Of a stretch of 11,681 bases of DNA, positions 1 to 6,679 are shown piece after piece. The DNA comes from Candidatus Taylorbacteria bacterium RIFCSPLOWO2_01_FULL_50_130 (GTDB lineage: Bacteria > Patescibacteriota > Minisyncoccia > Phycocordibacterales > UBA10002): contig MHSB01000024.1 of assembly GCA_001821155.1 (NCBI GenBank), positions 1 to 11,681 on the forward strand, written 5' to 3'. The first letter of the stretch is position 1. Each line of letters starts with the position of its first letter. A program made the translations under genes and the position numbers. The notes below the pieces were generated by a model that saw only the letters and a program-made list of their open reading frames with translations, was not told the DNA's origin and did not search any database.

Positions 1-51
1 CTCTATTCCATCCTTTGCTTCTATGTCCGTTCTGGTCATTACTCGTTTCAT
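1..51 (-). CDS. Possible N-terminal fragment of an unrecognised gene leaving the window
   Basis: A minus-strand frame opens with ATG at 51 and stays open for 17 codons to the window edge (MKRVMTRTDIEAKDGIE). The nearest upstream in-frame stop is a TGA and there is no other ATG or GTG between, so 51 is the only upstream start; an ATG at 39 is the alternative. No clear Shine-Dalgarno site precedes it. It would be divergent from the helicase gene. Seventeen codons are too few to assign a family, and the frame could be open by chance. Confidence 0.3.
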   Translation of the reverse strand, partial: MKRVMTRTDIEAKDGIE

Positions 52-70
52 ATCGTATGTTCCGCCATTA

Positions 71-90
71 CCCTCGCGCGGAGCGCAGGG
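71..90. other. GC-rich hairpin in the divergent intergenic region
   Basis: CCCT and GCGC pair with GCGC and AGGG around a GGA loop, with one bulged C, giving eight base pairs. No T-run follows on either strand, so it is not a normal intrinsic terminator. It lies between the possible minus-strand gene and the helicase promoter. It could be an operator or a transcript structure; nothing in the sequence decides this. Confidence 0.3.
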
Positions 91-165
91 AGCTCTGACG
101 GGTCATTAGAAAAGGGAGGAATTAAGCCATTCTTCGGCAGGTGCGGAGAGTTACCTGTGCGCGTA

Positions 166-194
166 TTGACAAAATCACGATTTTAACATATACT
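166..194 (+). promoter_or_regulatory. Strong sigma70-type promoter of the DEAD-box helicase gene
   Basis: The -35 hexamer TTGACA (166-171) matches the consensus exactly. A 17-nt spacer leads to TATACT (189-194), which matches TATAAT at five of six positions. The predicted transcript starts near 201, leaving a leader of about 125 nt before the helicase ATG at 326. This is the best promoter match in the window. Confidence 0.75.
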
Positions 195-220
195 GCCGTT
201 ATAACTGAATCTCAGGGTTT

Positions 221-250
221 CGTTTTTGAGAATTATTTCTTCTCTAAACG
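221..250 (+). promoter_or_regulatory. Hairpin in the 5' leader of the helicase mRNA
   Basis: CGTTT pairs with AAACG and, inside that, GAGAA (228-232) pairs with TTCTC (240-244) around a seven-base loop, with a small interior bulge. No U-tract follows, so it is not a terminator. Long structured leaders are known for cold-induced helicase mRNAs such as E. coli csdA/deaD; a similar role here is only inference. Confidence 0.35.
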
Positions 251-325
251 GCAAAGACAGAGTCTTTTCAAACCTTCGAGAACCGGCCGCACTTTTACTT
301 TAATGGTTAGAAGGTTAGAAAGGAC

Positions 326-1567
326 ATGTATCCACGCCATAATGAAGGACCTGCTTCTACGGGGAGGCATTCTGGAAAGTCGTCGCATCAAGGCGGCGGC
401 CGTTTTGAGCATCGTCGTGCGGGAAGAGGCGTGTTTAGGGGAAATTCGAGAGGGAAAACCTTTGGACAGTTCAACGACGTCTCAAAGTTCGTCAATAAGG
501 CCGTCATCACCGAGCAGGCCGAACATTTTTCTCCTGAACATGAGTTCGCAGATTTCAAGATAGAAGCCAGACTCAAACAAAATATCACTGGCAAGGGTTA
601 TAAAATACCGACCCCTATTCAAGACAGGGCAATTCCGCAGGTGCTTCACGGCAGAGATGTCGTCGGTATCGCGAACACCGGTACGGGGAAGACCGCGGCA
701 TTCCTCATTCCTCTCATTAATAAAATCCTTTTGAATCCCAAAGAGAATGTTCTCATTGTCGTGCCGACCCGCGAACTTGCCGCTCAGATAGATGAAGAGC
801 TTAAGGCATTCACTCGCGGCATGCGAATCTTTTCCGCGGTGTGCGTCGGTGGCGCAAACATGGGAGCGCAGATACGCGCGCTTCGTTATCAGAATAATTT
901 TATCATCGGCACGCCGGGGCGCCTCAAGGACCTTATCGAGCAAAAATACTTGCATCTTTCAGAGTTCAAGACGGTGGTACTGGACGAAGCTGACCGCATG
1001 CTCGATATGGGCTTCATACAGGACATGAAATTTATGATGTCGCTCATGCCAAAAGACCGTCACACACTCTTCTTTTCGGCAACTATGTCGCGTGACGTTG
1101 AATCGCTCATCAAAGTATTCTTGCGGGACCCCATCAGTATTTCGGTCAAAACAGGGGATACTCCCAAAAGCGTTGACCAGGATATAGTGAAGACGCGCGG
1201 AAGGAATAAAATTGATGTGCTTCACGACCTTTTGTCTGGCGCGGAATTCAAGAAGGTGCTCGTTTTCGGGCGAACCAAGCATGGTGTAGAAAAACTCTCC
1301 AAGATTCTCACCGAGAGAGGTTTTAAGGCGGAATCCATTCACGGGAATAAAAATCTGTCGAAGAGGCGTCACGCGCTCACGCTTTTCAAAGATAATCATA
1401 TTCAAGTACTTGTGGCGACAGATGTGGCCGCGCGAGGACTTGACATCATTGGTGTATCTCATGTTATTAATTATGACCTGCCGGCAACGTATGACGACTA
1501 CGTGCATCGCATCGGACGAACTGGTCGCGGAAGCAAGAAGGGGAAAGCGCTTACGTTCGTAGAATAA
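326..1567 (+). CDS. DEAD-box ATP-dependent RNA helicase (RhlE/DeaD-like)
   Basis: An ATP-driven RNA-unwinding enzyme of the kind used in ribosome assembly and mRNA turnover. All core motifs are visible: Q-motif GYKIPTPIQ (91-99), motif I ANTGTGKT (116-123), Ia PTREL (147-151), Ib TPGR (196-199), II DEAD (220-223), III SAT (251-253), V ARGLDI (369-374) and VI HRIGRTGR (394-401). The protein stops twelve residues after motif VI, so there is no C-terminal extension. The basic Gly/Arg-rich segment that many family members carry at the C-terminus is instead at the N-terminus (residues 1-50, e.g. GGGRF, GRGVFRGNSRG). The start at 326 is preceded by purine-rich AGAAGG and GAAAGGA, and by a strong promoter at 166-194. 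A zinc-ribbon gene follows after 58 nt. The family call is firm; the specific RNA target and subfamily are not known. Confidence 0.95.
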   Translation: MYPRHNEGPASTGRHSGKSSHQGGGRFEHRRAGRGVFRGNSRGKTFGQFNDVSKFVNKAVITEQAEHFSPEHEFADFKIEARLKQNITGKGYKIPTPIQDRAIPQVLHGRDVVGIANTGTGKTAAFLIPLINKILLNPKENVLIVVPTRELAAQIDEELKAFTRGMRIFSAVCVGGANMGAQIRALRYQNNFIIGTPGRLKDLIEQKYLHLSEFKTVVLDEADRMLDMGFIQDMKFMMSLMPKDRHTLFFSATMSRDVESLIKVFLRDPISISVKTGDTPKSVDQDIVKTRGRNKIDVLHDLLSGAEFKKVLVFGRTKHGVEKLSKILTERGFKAESIHGNKNLSKRRHALTLFKDNHIQVLVATDVAARGLDIIGVSHVINYDLPATYDDYVHRIGRTGRGSKKGKALTFVE

Positions 1568-1625
1568 ATAGCACGGAACAGGCACGGACTAAGAACGCGG
1601 AGCAAGACAAAGTGGTCCTACTATT

Positions 1626-1847
1626 ATGAAAACCAAACACAGAAAAAACGCCATACTGACGCCGTCCCGAAAGACGTTCCAGAATAATCTGGGGAAGTGG
1701 GTTGAGAAAAAGACTCGCACCGAGATTCTCGTTTGCTCCTCCTGCGGCGTTAAATATATCAAGACCCGCAAAGATCAAGCGGTATGCATCCGTTGCATCT
1801 ACGGCGTGTTTCCGCTTGAAGCGCAACACAAATCTTCTTATCGGTAG
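1626..1847 (+). CDS. Small basic zinc-ribbon protein, unrecognised
   Basis: A 73-residue protein with a lysine/arginine-rich first half and two CxxC knuckles, C37-C40 and C54-C57, separated by 13 residues. That spacing suggests one bound zinc and a nucleic-acid or ribosome contact. I do not recognise the family; it is not bL32 (found at 6680) and shows no bL33 or bL36 pattern. It starts 58 nt after the helicase stop and may be co-transcribed with it. There is no good Shine-Dalgarno site before ATG 1626. The ordered cysteine pairs and the tight packing argue for a real gene; function is open. Confidence 0.65.
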   Translation: MKTKHRKNAILTPSRKTFQNNLGKWVEKKTRTEILVCSSCGVKYIKTRKDQAVCIRCIYGVFPLEAQHKSSYR

Positions 1848-1854
1848 CGCGCAC

Positions 1855-1863
1855 TGTGATACT
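1855..1863 (+). promoter_or_regulatory. Extended -10 promoter element just upstream of the membrane-protein gene
   Basis: TG (1855-1856), one base, then GATACT (1858-1863) form an extended -10 element. It ends eight bases before ATG 1872, so a transcript starting at the usual distance would begin at or beside the start codon, giving a nearly leaderless mRNA. A GAGG also sits just before the ATG but is too close for normal Shine-Dalgarno use. No convincing -35 was seen, which is tolerated in extended -10 promoters. Confidence 0.4.
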
Positions 1864-1871
1864 ATTGAGGA

Positions 1872-2279
1872 ATGAAGACACTGCGTCCGCCGGCTTTCAT
1901 CTTTGTCGCGGCATTTCTTCTTAATTTTGCTTGGGAATATGCGCATTCCGTGCTGTATCTCTCGTACCGCGGCGGGGAAATAACCAGTCTCATTCTCTTT
2001 CGCGCCGCGCTCTTTGACGCGGCAGTCATTACGCTTTTCGCGGCTCCTTTTTTCCTGCAAAAACAGCATTGTGAAAAGCGCTGGCTCTTCGTTGTCGCCC
2101 TTTCCGTTTTTGCCGTTTTGCTTGAGAGGTGGGCGCTTGGGAGCAGCCGTTGGGTGTACGCGGACGCGATGCCGATTATCCCAGTTCTTAATGTCGGATT
2201 GACGCCTGCGATTCAACTAGGACTCTTGGGGTACATCTCTCAAAAGATTTCTGAACATTTTGAGTCCAAATTGCCTTGA
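1872..2279 (+). CDS. Four-helix integral membrane protein, family not recognised
   Basis: A 135-residue hydrophobic protein with likely membrane segments at about 8-24, 38-62, 71-86 and 100-122. Charged or aromatic residues sit in and beside the helices: the NFAWEYAHSVLY stretch (18-29), D49, E85-R86, RWVYADAMPIIP (93-104) and GLTPAIQ (109-115). Such buried polar residues look more like a small membrane enzyme, binding protein or transporter subunit than a passive anchor, but I cannot name a family. It ends in TGA, read as stop. It lies 24 nt after the zinc-ribbon gene but may have its own promoter (1855-1863). It is convergent with dnaE, whose stop is 33 nt away; I see no clear terminator between them. 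Confidence 0.75.
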   Translation: MKTLRPPAFIFVAAFLLNFAWEYAHSVLYLSYRGGEITSLILFRAALFDAAVITLFAAPFFLQKQHCEKRWLFVVALSVFAVLLERWALGSSRWVYADAMPIIPVLNVGLTPAIQLGLLGYISQKISEHFESKLP

Positions 2280-2312
2280 CTTCCTCTAAATGCTACATAG
2301 GACGAGGGTCGA

Positions 2313-5300
2313 TTACGTAAGCTCTTTTATTTTTTCCGCGATAAGACTGGGAACGCCGTTGCGCGTTGAATAGCGCCCCTTGATGACGATACAACGCTCC
2401 GCAGTAAGCAGCGCTTTGGATTCTGCGTATACGCTCGGGAACACGACAACCTCGATTGAAGAAGAAAGATCCGCCACGCGAAGAAACGCCATCATGTCAT
2501 TCTTTTTCGTGATAATCGGCTTTTGCTCTTCGATAATACCGCCCACAACAATCGTCATTCCATCTTTGAATTCCTCCTTGATTCTTTTTATCGTAAATTC
2601 GCGCTTCTCCAGAGTGGCCCTGAATTTATCAAGCGGGTGTCCGGAGATATAGAGACCAAGCAACTCCTTCTCCCAGGCAAGCTTCTCCTCCATGGTCGCC
2701 GGCGGCGAGCTTCGGAGCGGAAGCGCGTCGGAAAAAGCGCTTCCCCTCATTTCGGAAAATAAAGAATCCTGATTCGCCGGTTTCTCCGCGCTTCGCTTGT
2801 TATGTTCAAGGAGCAGTTCAACATTCGCAAGCATGCTTCCGCGTTCCCCAAGTTCATCAAGCGCTCCCGATTTGATAAGGGCTTCAAGTGATTTTTTGTT
2901 CAAGTTTCGATCCGTAACCCGCTCCAGAAAATCCACGAGCGACTTGAACGAACCCCTTTCTTTGCGTTCCTCAATAATCGCGCGCGAGATTCCCTCTCCG
3001 AAGTTTTTTATCGTTGTGAGGCCGAACCTGATTCGGTCTTTCTGATTTTCTTCACTTGAATCTTGAATCTTGAATCTTGAATCTTTTGTTTTTACGACAG
3101 TAAAACCGTTATAACTTTCATTGATCGACGGCGGCAATACCGGGATCCCAATCCGCGCGCATTCCGCAACCGTTTCGCCGATTTTTTCCACGTCACCCGA
3201 GTCCGCTGTGAGCACTGCGGATAAGTAGATTGCGGGGAAGTTCGCCTTCATATACGCAGTCTGGTAAGCAACTTTGCCGTAACTTGCGGCATGGGCTTTA
3301 TTAAACCCGTACGCCGCAAACGGTTCAATGAGCATCCAAAGCTTCTCCGCTTTCTCTTTTGTCAATCCGTTTGTGATGAATCCGGCAATCAGTTTTTCCT
3401 TTTGCGCTTCCATCTCCGCGGGGATTTTCTTGCCCATTGCTTTACGGAGTTTGTCCGCTTCGGACCAGGTGTAGCCCGCGAGTTTGATCGCAATCTGCAT
3501 CACATCATCCTGATACACGATCACGCCATACGAATCTGCGAGAATCTCTTTAAGTCGCGGGTCAAGGTACTGCACCAGCTTTGGGTTATGCTTGCGCTCT
3601 ATATACTGCGGGATGGTCTCCATCGGTCCGGGGCGGTAAAGCGCAACCATCGCATTAATATCATGGATGCTCGTCGGGCGCAGTTCTTTTAAGTATCGCG
3701 TCAACCCTTGGCCGTTTAACTGGAAGAGCCCGCCGGTAATTCCCGCGGTGAGCATCTTAAATGTCTTTTTATCGTCCACGGGGACATTTTCTATGTCAAT
3801 CTTTGCGTTTTCAATGCGCGCCGCGAGGGTCACCGCATCCGCGAGAATCGCCAAGTTTTTTATGCCAAGGACGTCAAACTTAAGAAGCCCCACTCCCCCG
3901 TACTCGTCGGAGATGGAATACATGTCATATTGGGTAATGAGTTTTCCGCCCTTCGGGTCGCGCTGAAGCGGCGTGTACAGAGTGAGAGGATGCGGCGCGA
4001 TGACCACTCCCGCGGCGTGAACGCTTAAGTGCCGCGCGCACCCTTCGATTTTCTTTGCAGTATCAATAATCGCTTTCGTATCCGCGTCTTCCTTATAAAG
4101 CGCCGCAAGTTCCGGGACAAGTTCCATTGCGCGGGCAAGAGACATTGGGAATCCTTGAGAGCCGAACGGAATGAGTTTGGCGATGCGGTCGCCGACCCCG
4201 TACGGAAATCCGAGCGCGCGCGCGATATCGCGTACGCTTCCGCGCGCCATCATTGTTCCAAAAGTGCCAATCTGCGCGACTTTATCTTCCCCATATTTCT
4301 TTTTGGCGTACTCAATGACTTCGTCGCGTCGGTTGTCCGCAAAGTCCATGTCAATGTCCGGTGCGGACGGGCGCTCGGGGTTGAGGAATCGCTCAAAGGG
4401 GAGCCGGTAGAAAAGAGGGTCCACATTGGTGATGCCGGCAAGGTAGGTAACAAGCGAGCCCGCGACAGAACCGCGAATGGTCGTGAGAATCCCGCGCTCG
4501 TGCGCAAAGCGGAGCAAATCCCCGACAACAAGAAAATACGGCGCGTATCCCTTTTTCCCGATGATTGAGAGTTCGTATTCAATGCGAGAGCGCAACGTCT
4601 CGGTCTCGGCAATGTACCGGCGCGCGATGCCGGCTTCCGCGAGCGCGCGCAGTTCTTCGTCGGCCGTTTTTCCGTTCTTTGTTTCATACGCCGGGAATAT
4701 CCATTTTCCGAGCGCGAGTTCCAGATTGCATCTATCTCCTATTCGTTCACTCATCTGGAGCGCCTCAGGCAGGTCCGCGAAGCGGCGCGCCATTTCTTCG
4801 GGAGCGGGAAAAGAGAAATCACCTTCATTGGTGGTGTGGCTCCCGGCTTCTCCGTGGGCGCGGACGAGTCGCATTGTTTCGCGCGCCTGTTTGTCTTCCG
4901 GCGCAAGATAATAAATCTCCTGCGAAGCAACAAGAGACACTCCGGCTCTTTTTGACAGCGCAATGATTGCATCCATGCGCTCATCATGTCCGGGAATTTC
5001 AGAATGCCGGCTTATCTCCAGAAAGAATCCGTCATCCCCGAATTGTTTTTTATACCACGCGATTCGTTCGTCAAGCGCGCGCTCGTCTTTTTGCGCCGCG
5101 AGATGTAGAATGTCCGAATTGAACGCGGGCGCAATCGCAATGAGCCCCTCCCCGTATTGTTCCAAAAGCGCGCGGTCAATGCGCGGCCGGTAATAGAATC
5201 CTTCCAAGTGTGCCGCAGTCGTGAGTCGGATGAGGTTTCGGTAGCCCGTTTCGTTCTTGACGAGAAGTAACAGGCGGTGCCGGCGGTTGTCCACTTGCGG

Positions 5301-5537
5301 CTGTTTGTCGCCCCTGCCGCGAAGCGCCAGGTATGCGTGCATTCCGAGAATGGGTTTGACTTTCGCTTTTTTGCACTCTTTATAGAACTCAATGGTGCCG
5401 TAGAGATTGCCGTCGTCGGTGAGGGAAAGCGACGGAATTCCGCATTTCTTTGCGTACGCGACAAGGTCGGGTATTTTTGGCAAGGCATTCAGCAAACTAT
5501 AGTGGCTATGCACATTGAGCGGAGTGAAGCGAGACAT
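2313..5537 (-). CDS. dnaE: DNA polymerase III subunit alpha
   Basis: The replicative DNA polymerase catalytic subunit (C-family), 1074 residues. Order of domains: PHP domain (about 1-270, from HSHYSLLN), polymerase core, helix-hairpin-helix region (YGFNKAHAASYG, 743-754) and C-terminal OB fold (about 994-1074). Catalytic acids are visible in PDIDMDF (393-399) and LLKFDVLG (551-558); GVIVYQDDVMQIA (671-683) is another family hallmark. The PHP metal site is altered: DDG at 41-43 where DHG is usual, GMH at 65-67 where an acid is usual, and SQEIYY at 205-210 where NDVHY is usual. PHP proofreading is therefore probably lost. Residues about 816-834 form an insert encoded partly by a heptamer tandem repeat. 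There is no tau-binding tail beyond the OB fold. ATG 5537 is six bases after a -10 box, suggesting a leaderless mRNA. Confidence 0.97.
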   Translation of the reverse strand: MSRFTPLNVHSHYSLLNALPKIPDLVAYAKKCGIPSLSLTDDGNLYGTIEFYKECKKAKVKPILGMHAYLALRGRGDKQPQVDNRRHRLLLLVKNETGYRNLIRLTTAAHLEGFYYRPRIDRALLEQYGEGLIAIAPAFNSDILHLAAQKDERALDERIAWYKKQFGDDGFFLEISRHSEIPGHDERMDAIIALSKRAGVSLVASQEIYYLAPEDKQARETMRLVRAHGEAGSHTTNEGDFSFPAPEEMARRFADLPEALQMSERIGDRCNLELALGKWIFPAYETKNGKTADEELRALAEAGIARRYIAETETLRSRIEYELSIIGKKGYAPYFLVVGDLLRFAHERGILTTIRGSVAGSLVTYLAGITNVDPLFYRLPFERFLNPERPSAPDIDMDFADNRRDEVIEYAKKKYGEDKVAQIGTFGTMMARGSVRDIARALGFPYGVGDRIAKLIPFGSQGFPMSLARAMELVPELAALYKEDADTKAIIDTAKKIEGCARHLSVHAAGVVIAPHPLTLYTPLQRDPKGGKLITQYDMYSISDEYGGVGLLKFDVLGIKNLAILADAVTLAARIENAKIDIENVPVDDKKTFKMLTAGITGGLFQLNGQGLTRYLKELRPTSIHDINAMVALYRPGPMETIPQYIERKHNPKLVQYLDPRLKEILADSYGVIVYQDDVMQIAIKLAGYTWSEADKLRKAMGKKIPAEMEAQKEKLIAGFITNGLTKEKAEKLWMLIEPFAAYGFNKAHAASYGKVAYQTAYMKANFPAIYLSAVLTADSGDVEKIGETVAECARIGIPVLPPSINESYNGFTVVKTKDSRFKIQDSSEENQKDRIRFGLTTIKNFGEGISRAIIEERKERGSFKSLVDFLERVTDRNLNKKSLEALIKSGALDELGERGSMLANVELLLEHNKRSAEKPANQDSLFSEMRGSAFSDALPLRSSPPATMEEKLAWEKELLGLYISGHPLDKFRATLEKREFTIKRIKEEFKDGMTIVVGGIIEEQKPIITKKNDMMAFLRVADLSSSIEVVVFPSVYAESKALLTAERCIVIKGRYSTRNGVPSLIAEKIKELT
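3055..3082 (-). repeat. Heptamer tandem repeat inside dnaE
   Basis: Four perfect copies of CTTGAAT (plus-strand reading) run head to tail at 3055-3061, 3062-3068, 3069-3075 and 3076-3082. On the coding strand they give the DSRFKIQDSS part of the DnaE insert. Seven is not a multiple of three, so gain or loss of one copy would shift the dnaE frame. The present number keeps the frame open. Confidence 0.9.
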
Positions 5538-5543
5538 GGCGTA

Positions 5544-5549
5544 AGTATA
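5544..5549 (-). promoter_or_regulatory. -10 box of dnaE, likely leaderless start
   Basis: Read on the minus strand this is TATACT, five of six to consensus, followed by exactly six bases and then ATG 5537. Transcription at the normal distance would start at the A of the ATG or next to it. There is no Shine-Dalgarno site. The place for a -35 falls in the AGTAGCT tandem repeat and matches TTGACA poorly. Confidence 0.5.
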
Positions 5550-5550
5550 A

Positions 5551-5578
5551 AGTAGCTAGTAGCTAGTAGCTAGTAGGG
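5551..5578. repeat. AGTAGCT heptamer tandem repeat in the dnaE promoter region
   Basis: Three perfect copies of AGTAGCT (5551-5557, 5558-5564, 5565-5571) and a fourth degenerate copy, AGTAGGG (5572-5578). They lie directly upstream of the dnaE -10 box and cover the spacer and -35 region. A change in copy number would change what lies at -35. Confidence 0.85.
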
Positions 5579-5616
5579 AGATAGGGCAAAAAAGTAAAAG
5601 CGCGCAAGAGCAGAAT

Positions 5617-5762
5617 AAAGTAAAGCACAAAACACAGGACACAAAAACCCAGGCAAAACACAGAATTGCAAAGCACAAACAAAAAGATACGGAGCAGCGT
5701 TTGAGGAGTTTGCGTTCTGTGGTTTGTTTGGAATTTGGGAATTGTGATTTGGAGATTTTTGC
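5617..5762. repeat. Interspersed inverted-repeat element, copy 1 (between dnaE and rnhB)
   Basis: An A/C-rich left part (from AAAGTAAAGCACAAA at 5617-5631, through many CACAAA words) is followed by a T/G-rich right part (about 5720-5762, ending in GTGATTTGGAGATTTTT). The two halves are loosely complementary. The 15-mer at 5617-5631 recurs exactly at 7894-7908. This is the divergent dnaE-rnhB intergenic region; the right edge reaches the rnhB start and supplies a GGAG that could act as a weak ribosome-binding site. No protein-coding gene is seen here. Confidence 0.6.
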
Positions 5763-5765
5763 TAT

Positions 5766-6434
5766 ATGGCTTATAAGTATATTATCGGCATTGACGAAGT
5801 AGGGCGAGGCGCTCTTGCCGGGCCGCTCTGCGTTGGCGCGTGCATGGTGCGATGGAAAAATGCAAAAATCTTCAGCAAAACACTTTCCGGCATCAAAGAT
5901 TCAAAACAGCTCGCGCCATTGAATCGAGCGGAATGGTTTCGTATTATCACTGAAGCGGGAATTGCAAAAAGATGTGAATGGAGCACGGTTCTTGTACATG
6001 AAAAGATAATCGATAGGAATGGCCTCTCGTTTGCTTTGAAAAAGGCGATACGTAAGGTACTTCAGAACTTTCATGTTGGCCCGAAAGTATGTACGGTGCT
6101 TCTCGATGGTGGAATTAAGGCCCCGCGCACATTCTTATTTCAACGAACAATCATCAAGGGAGATGAAAAGGTGCCGCTTATCGCCGCGGCGTCCATTGTT
6201 GCGAAAGTAAAGCGCGACCTCTACATGATACGTCTCGCGAAGCGGCATCCGGAGTACGGATTTGATTCGCATAAGGGATACGGGACGAGAGCGCATTACG
6301 CCGCGCTTCGAGAGCACGGGATTTCAAAAGTACACCGGCGAAGCTTCCTCAAAAGATTCCAAGCACCAAGCGCCAAATTACAAACAAATCCAAAACTCCA
6401 AATTCAAACCTCCAGGCAGAAACTTTCTGTCTGA
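5766..6434 (+). CDS. rnhB: Ribonuclease HII
   Basis: Cleaves RNA embedded in DNA, removing misincorporated ribonucleotides and primers. GIDEVGRG (8-15) gives catalytic D10-E11 and the GRG motif for junction recognition. D114 in LLDGG and D151 in SIVAKVKRD complete the DEDD set. HKGYGTRAHY (169-178) is a further family motif. The usual enzyme is about 190-220 residues. Here the conserved part ends near residue 199 (FLKRFQ), and the last 23 residues (from APSAKLQTNPK) are encoded by an intergenic repeat that matches non-coding sequence at 7918-7936. The stop is TGA. The start at 5766 lies against repeat copy 1; GGAG 11 nt upstream is the only ribosome-binding candidate. It is divergent from dnaE and first in a plus-strand RNA-metabolism cluster. 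Confidence 0.95.
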   Translation: MAYKYIIGIDEVGRGALAGPLCVGACMVRWKNAKIFSKTLSGIKDSKQLAPLNRAEWFRIITEAGIAKRCEWSTVLVHEKIIDRNGLSFALKKAIRKVLQNFHVGPKVCTVLLDGGIKAPRTFLFQRTIIKGDEKVPLIAAASIVAKVKRDLYMIRLAKRHPEYGFDSHKGYGTRAHYAALREHGISKVHRRSFLKRFQAPSAKLQTNPKLQIQTSRQKLSV

Positions 6435-6488
6435 ATATTTCTGGTTTTGGATATTGCTTGGGATTTGGAGATTGGAATTTGTGATTTC
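6359..6488. repeat. Interspersed inverted-repeat element, copy 2 (3' end of rnhB and beyond)
   Basis: An A/C-rich left arm (about 6359-6412) carries CCAAATTACAAACAAATCC (6373-6391), identical to 7918-7936 in copy 3. A T/G-rich right arm (about 6450-6488) contains GGGATTTGGAGATTGGAA and TTTGTGATTT. The left arm lies inside the rnhB reading frame and encodes its tail. Confidence 0.7.
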
Positions 6489-6520
6489 CGCCACTGTTAG
6501 GTGTTGCCTCTCAAGAGGAA

Positions 6521-6628
6521 CTTATGGGACTGTTGCCGAATAGCGTTTTTGTCACTTTTTGTCCAAAATAACCCTTATTTCTGCGTGGCAAAAACGACGA
6601 TTTTGCCATTCGGCAACAGTCCCCTTAT
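6521..6628. mobile_element. MITE-like element with 16-bp terminal inverted repeats and 5-bp target duplication
   Basis: The 98-bp element spans 6526-6623. Its ends are perfect 16-bp inverted repeats: GGGACTGTTGCCGAAT (6526-6541) and its complement (6608-6623). Both flanks carry CTTAT (6521-6525 and 6624-6628), a 5-bp target-site duplication. Inside, CGTTTTTG (6544-6551) and CAAAAACG (6589-6596) extend the pairing imperfectly. It has no coding capacity, so it would need a transposase from elsewhere. It lies between rnhB and the rpmF promoter. The outer GG-ACTGTTGC resembles the ends of some insertion sequences, but I do not assign a family. Confidence 0.8.
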
Positions 6629-6643
6629 CATTCGATAGCTCGC

Positions 6644-6672
6644 TTGTTTTTTGTTGTCGATTGGTATATAGT
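6644..6672 (+). promoter_or_regulatory. Promoter of rpmF, likely giving a leaderless mRNA
   Basis: TATAGT (6667-6672) is a good -10 box. A weak -35, TTGTTT (6644-6649), stands 17 bases before it. The -10 ends seven bases before ATG 6680, so the predicted first base of the transcript is at or beside the start codon. The start itself is fixed by homology to bL32, which makes this the clearest leaderless candidate in the window. Confidence 0.55.
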
Positions 6673-6679
6673 GACCAGT

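Noticed and set aside
141..563. 140-codon plus-strand frame before and inside the helicase gene
   Set aside because: It runs through the promoter and leader, then overlaps the helicase in another frame; its sequence has no domain and the helicase frame is unmistakable.
482..955. 157-codon minus-strand frame opposite the helicase
   Set aside because: It is antisense to conserved helicase motifs, with no family features.
1551..2216. 221-codon minus-strand frame opposite the zinc-ribbon and membrane-protein genes
   Set aside because: Its Arg/Lys-rich product has no recognisable domain, and the opposite strand has two coherent proteins with zinc-binding cysteines and membrane helices.
4029..4568. 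Long plus-strand frames opposite dnaE
   Set aside because: They are by-products of GC-biased codons in dnaE; no start signal or family pattern.
5551..5578. CRISPR-like array
   Set aside because: The heptamers are directly adjacent with no spacers; they are a simple tandem repeat.
6644..6679. Upstream start for rpmF adding twelve residues
   Set aside because: The bL32 family begins at MVVRMRS, and the extension overlaps the likely -35 and -10 boxes.
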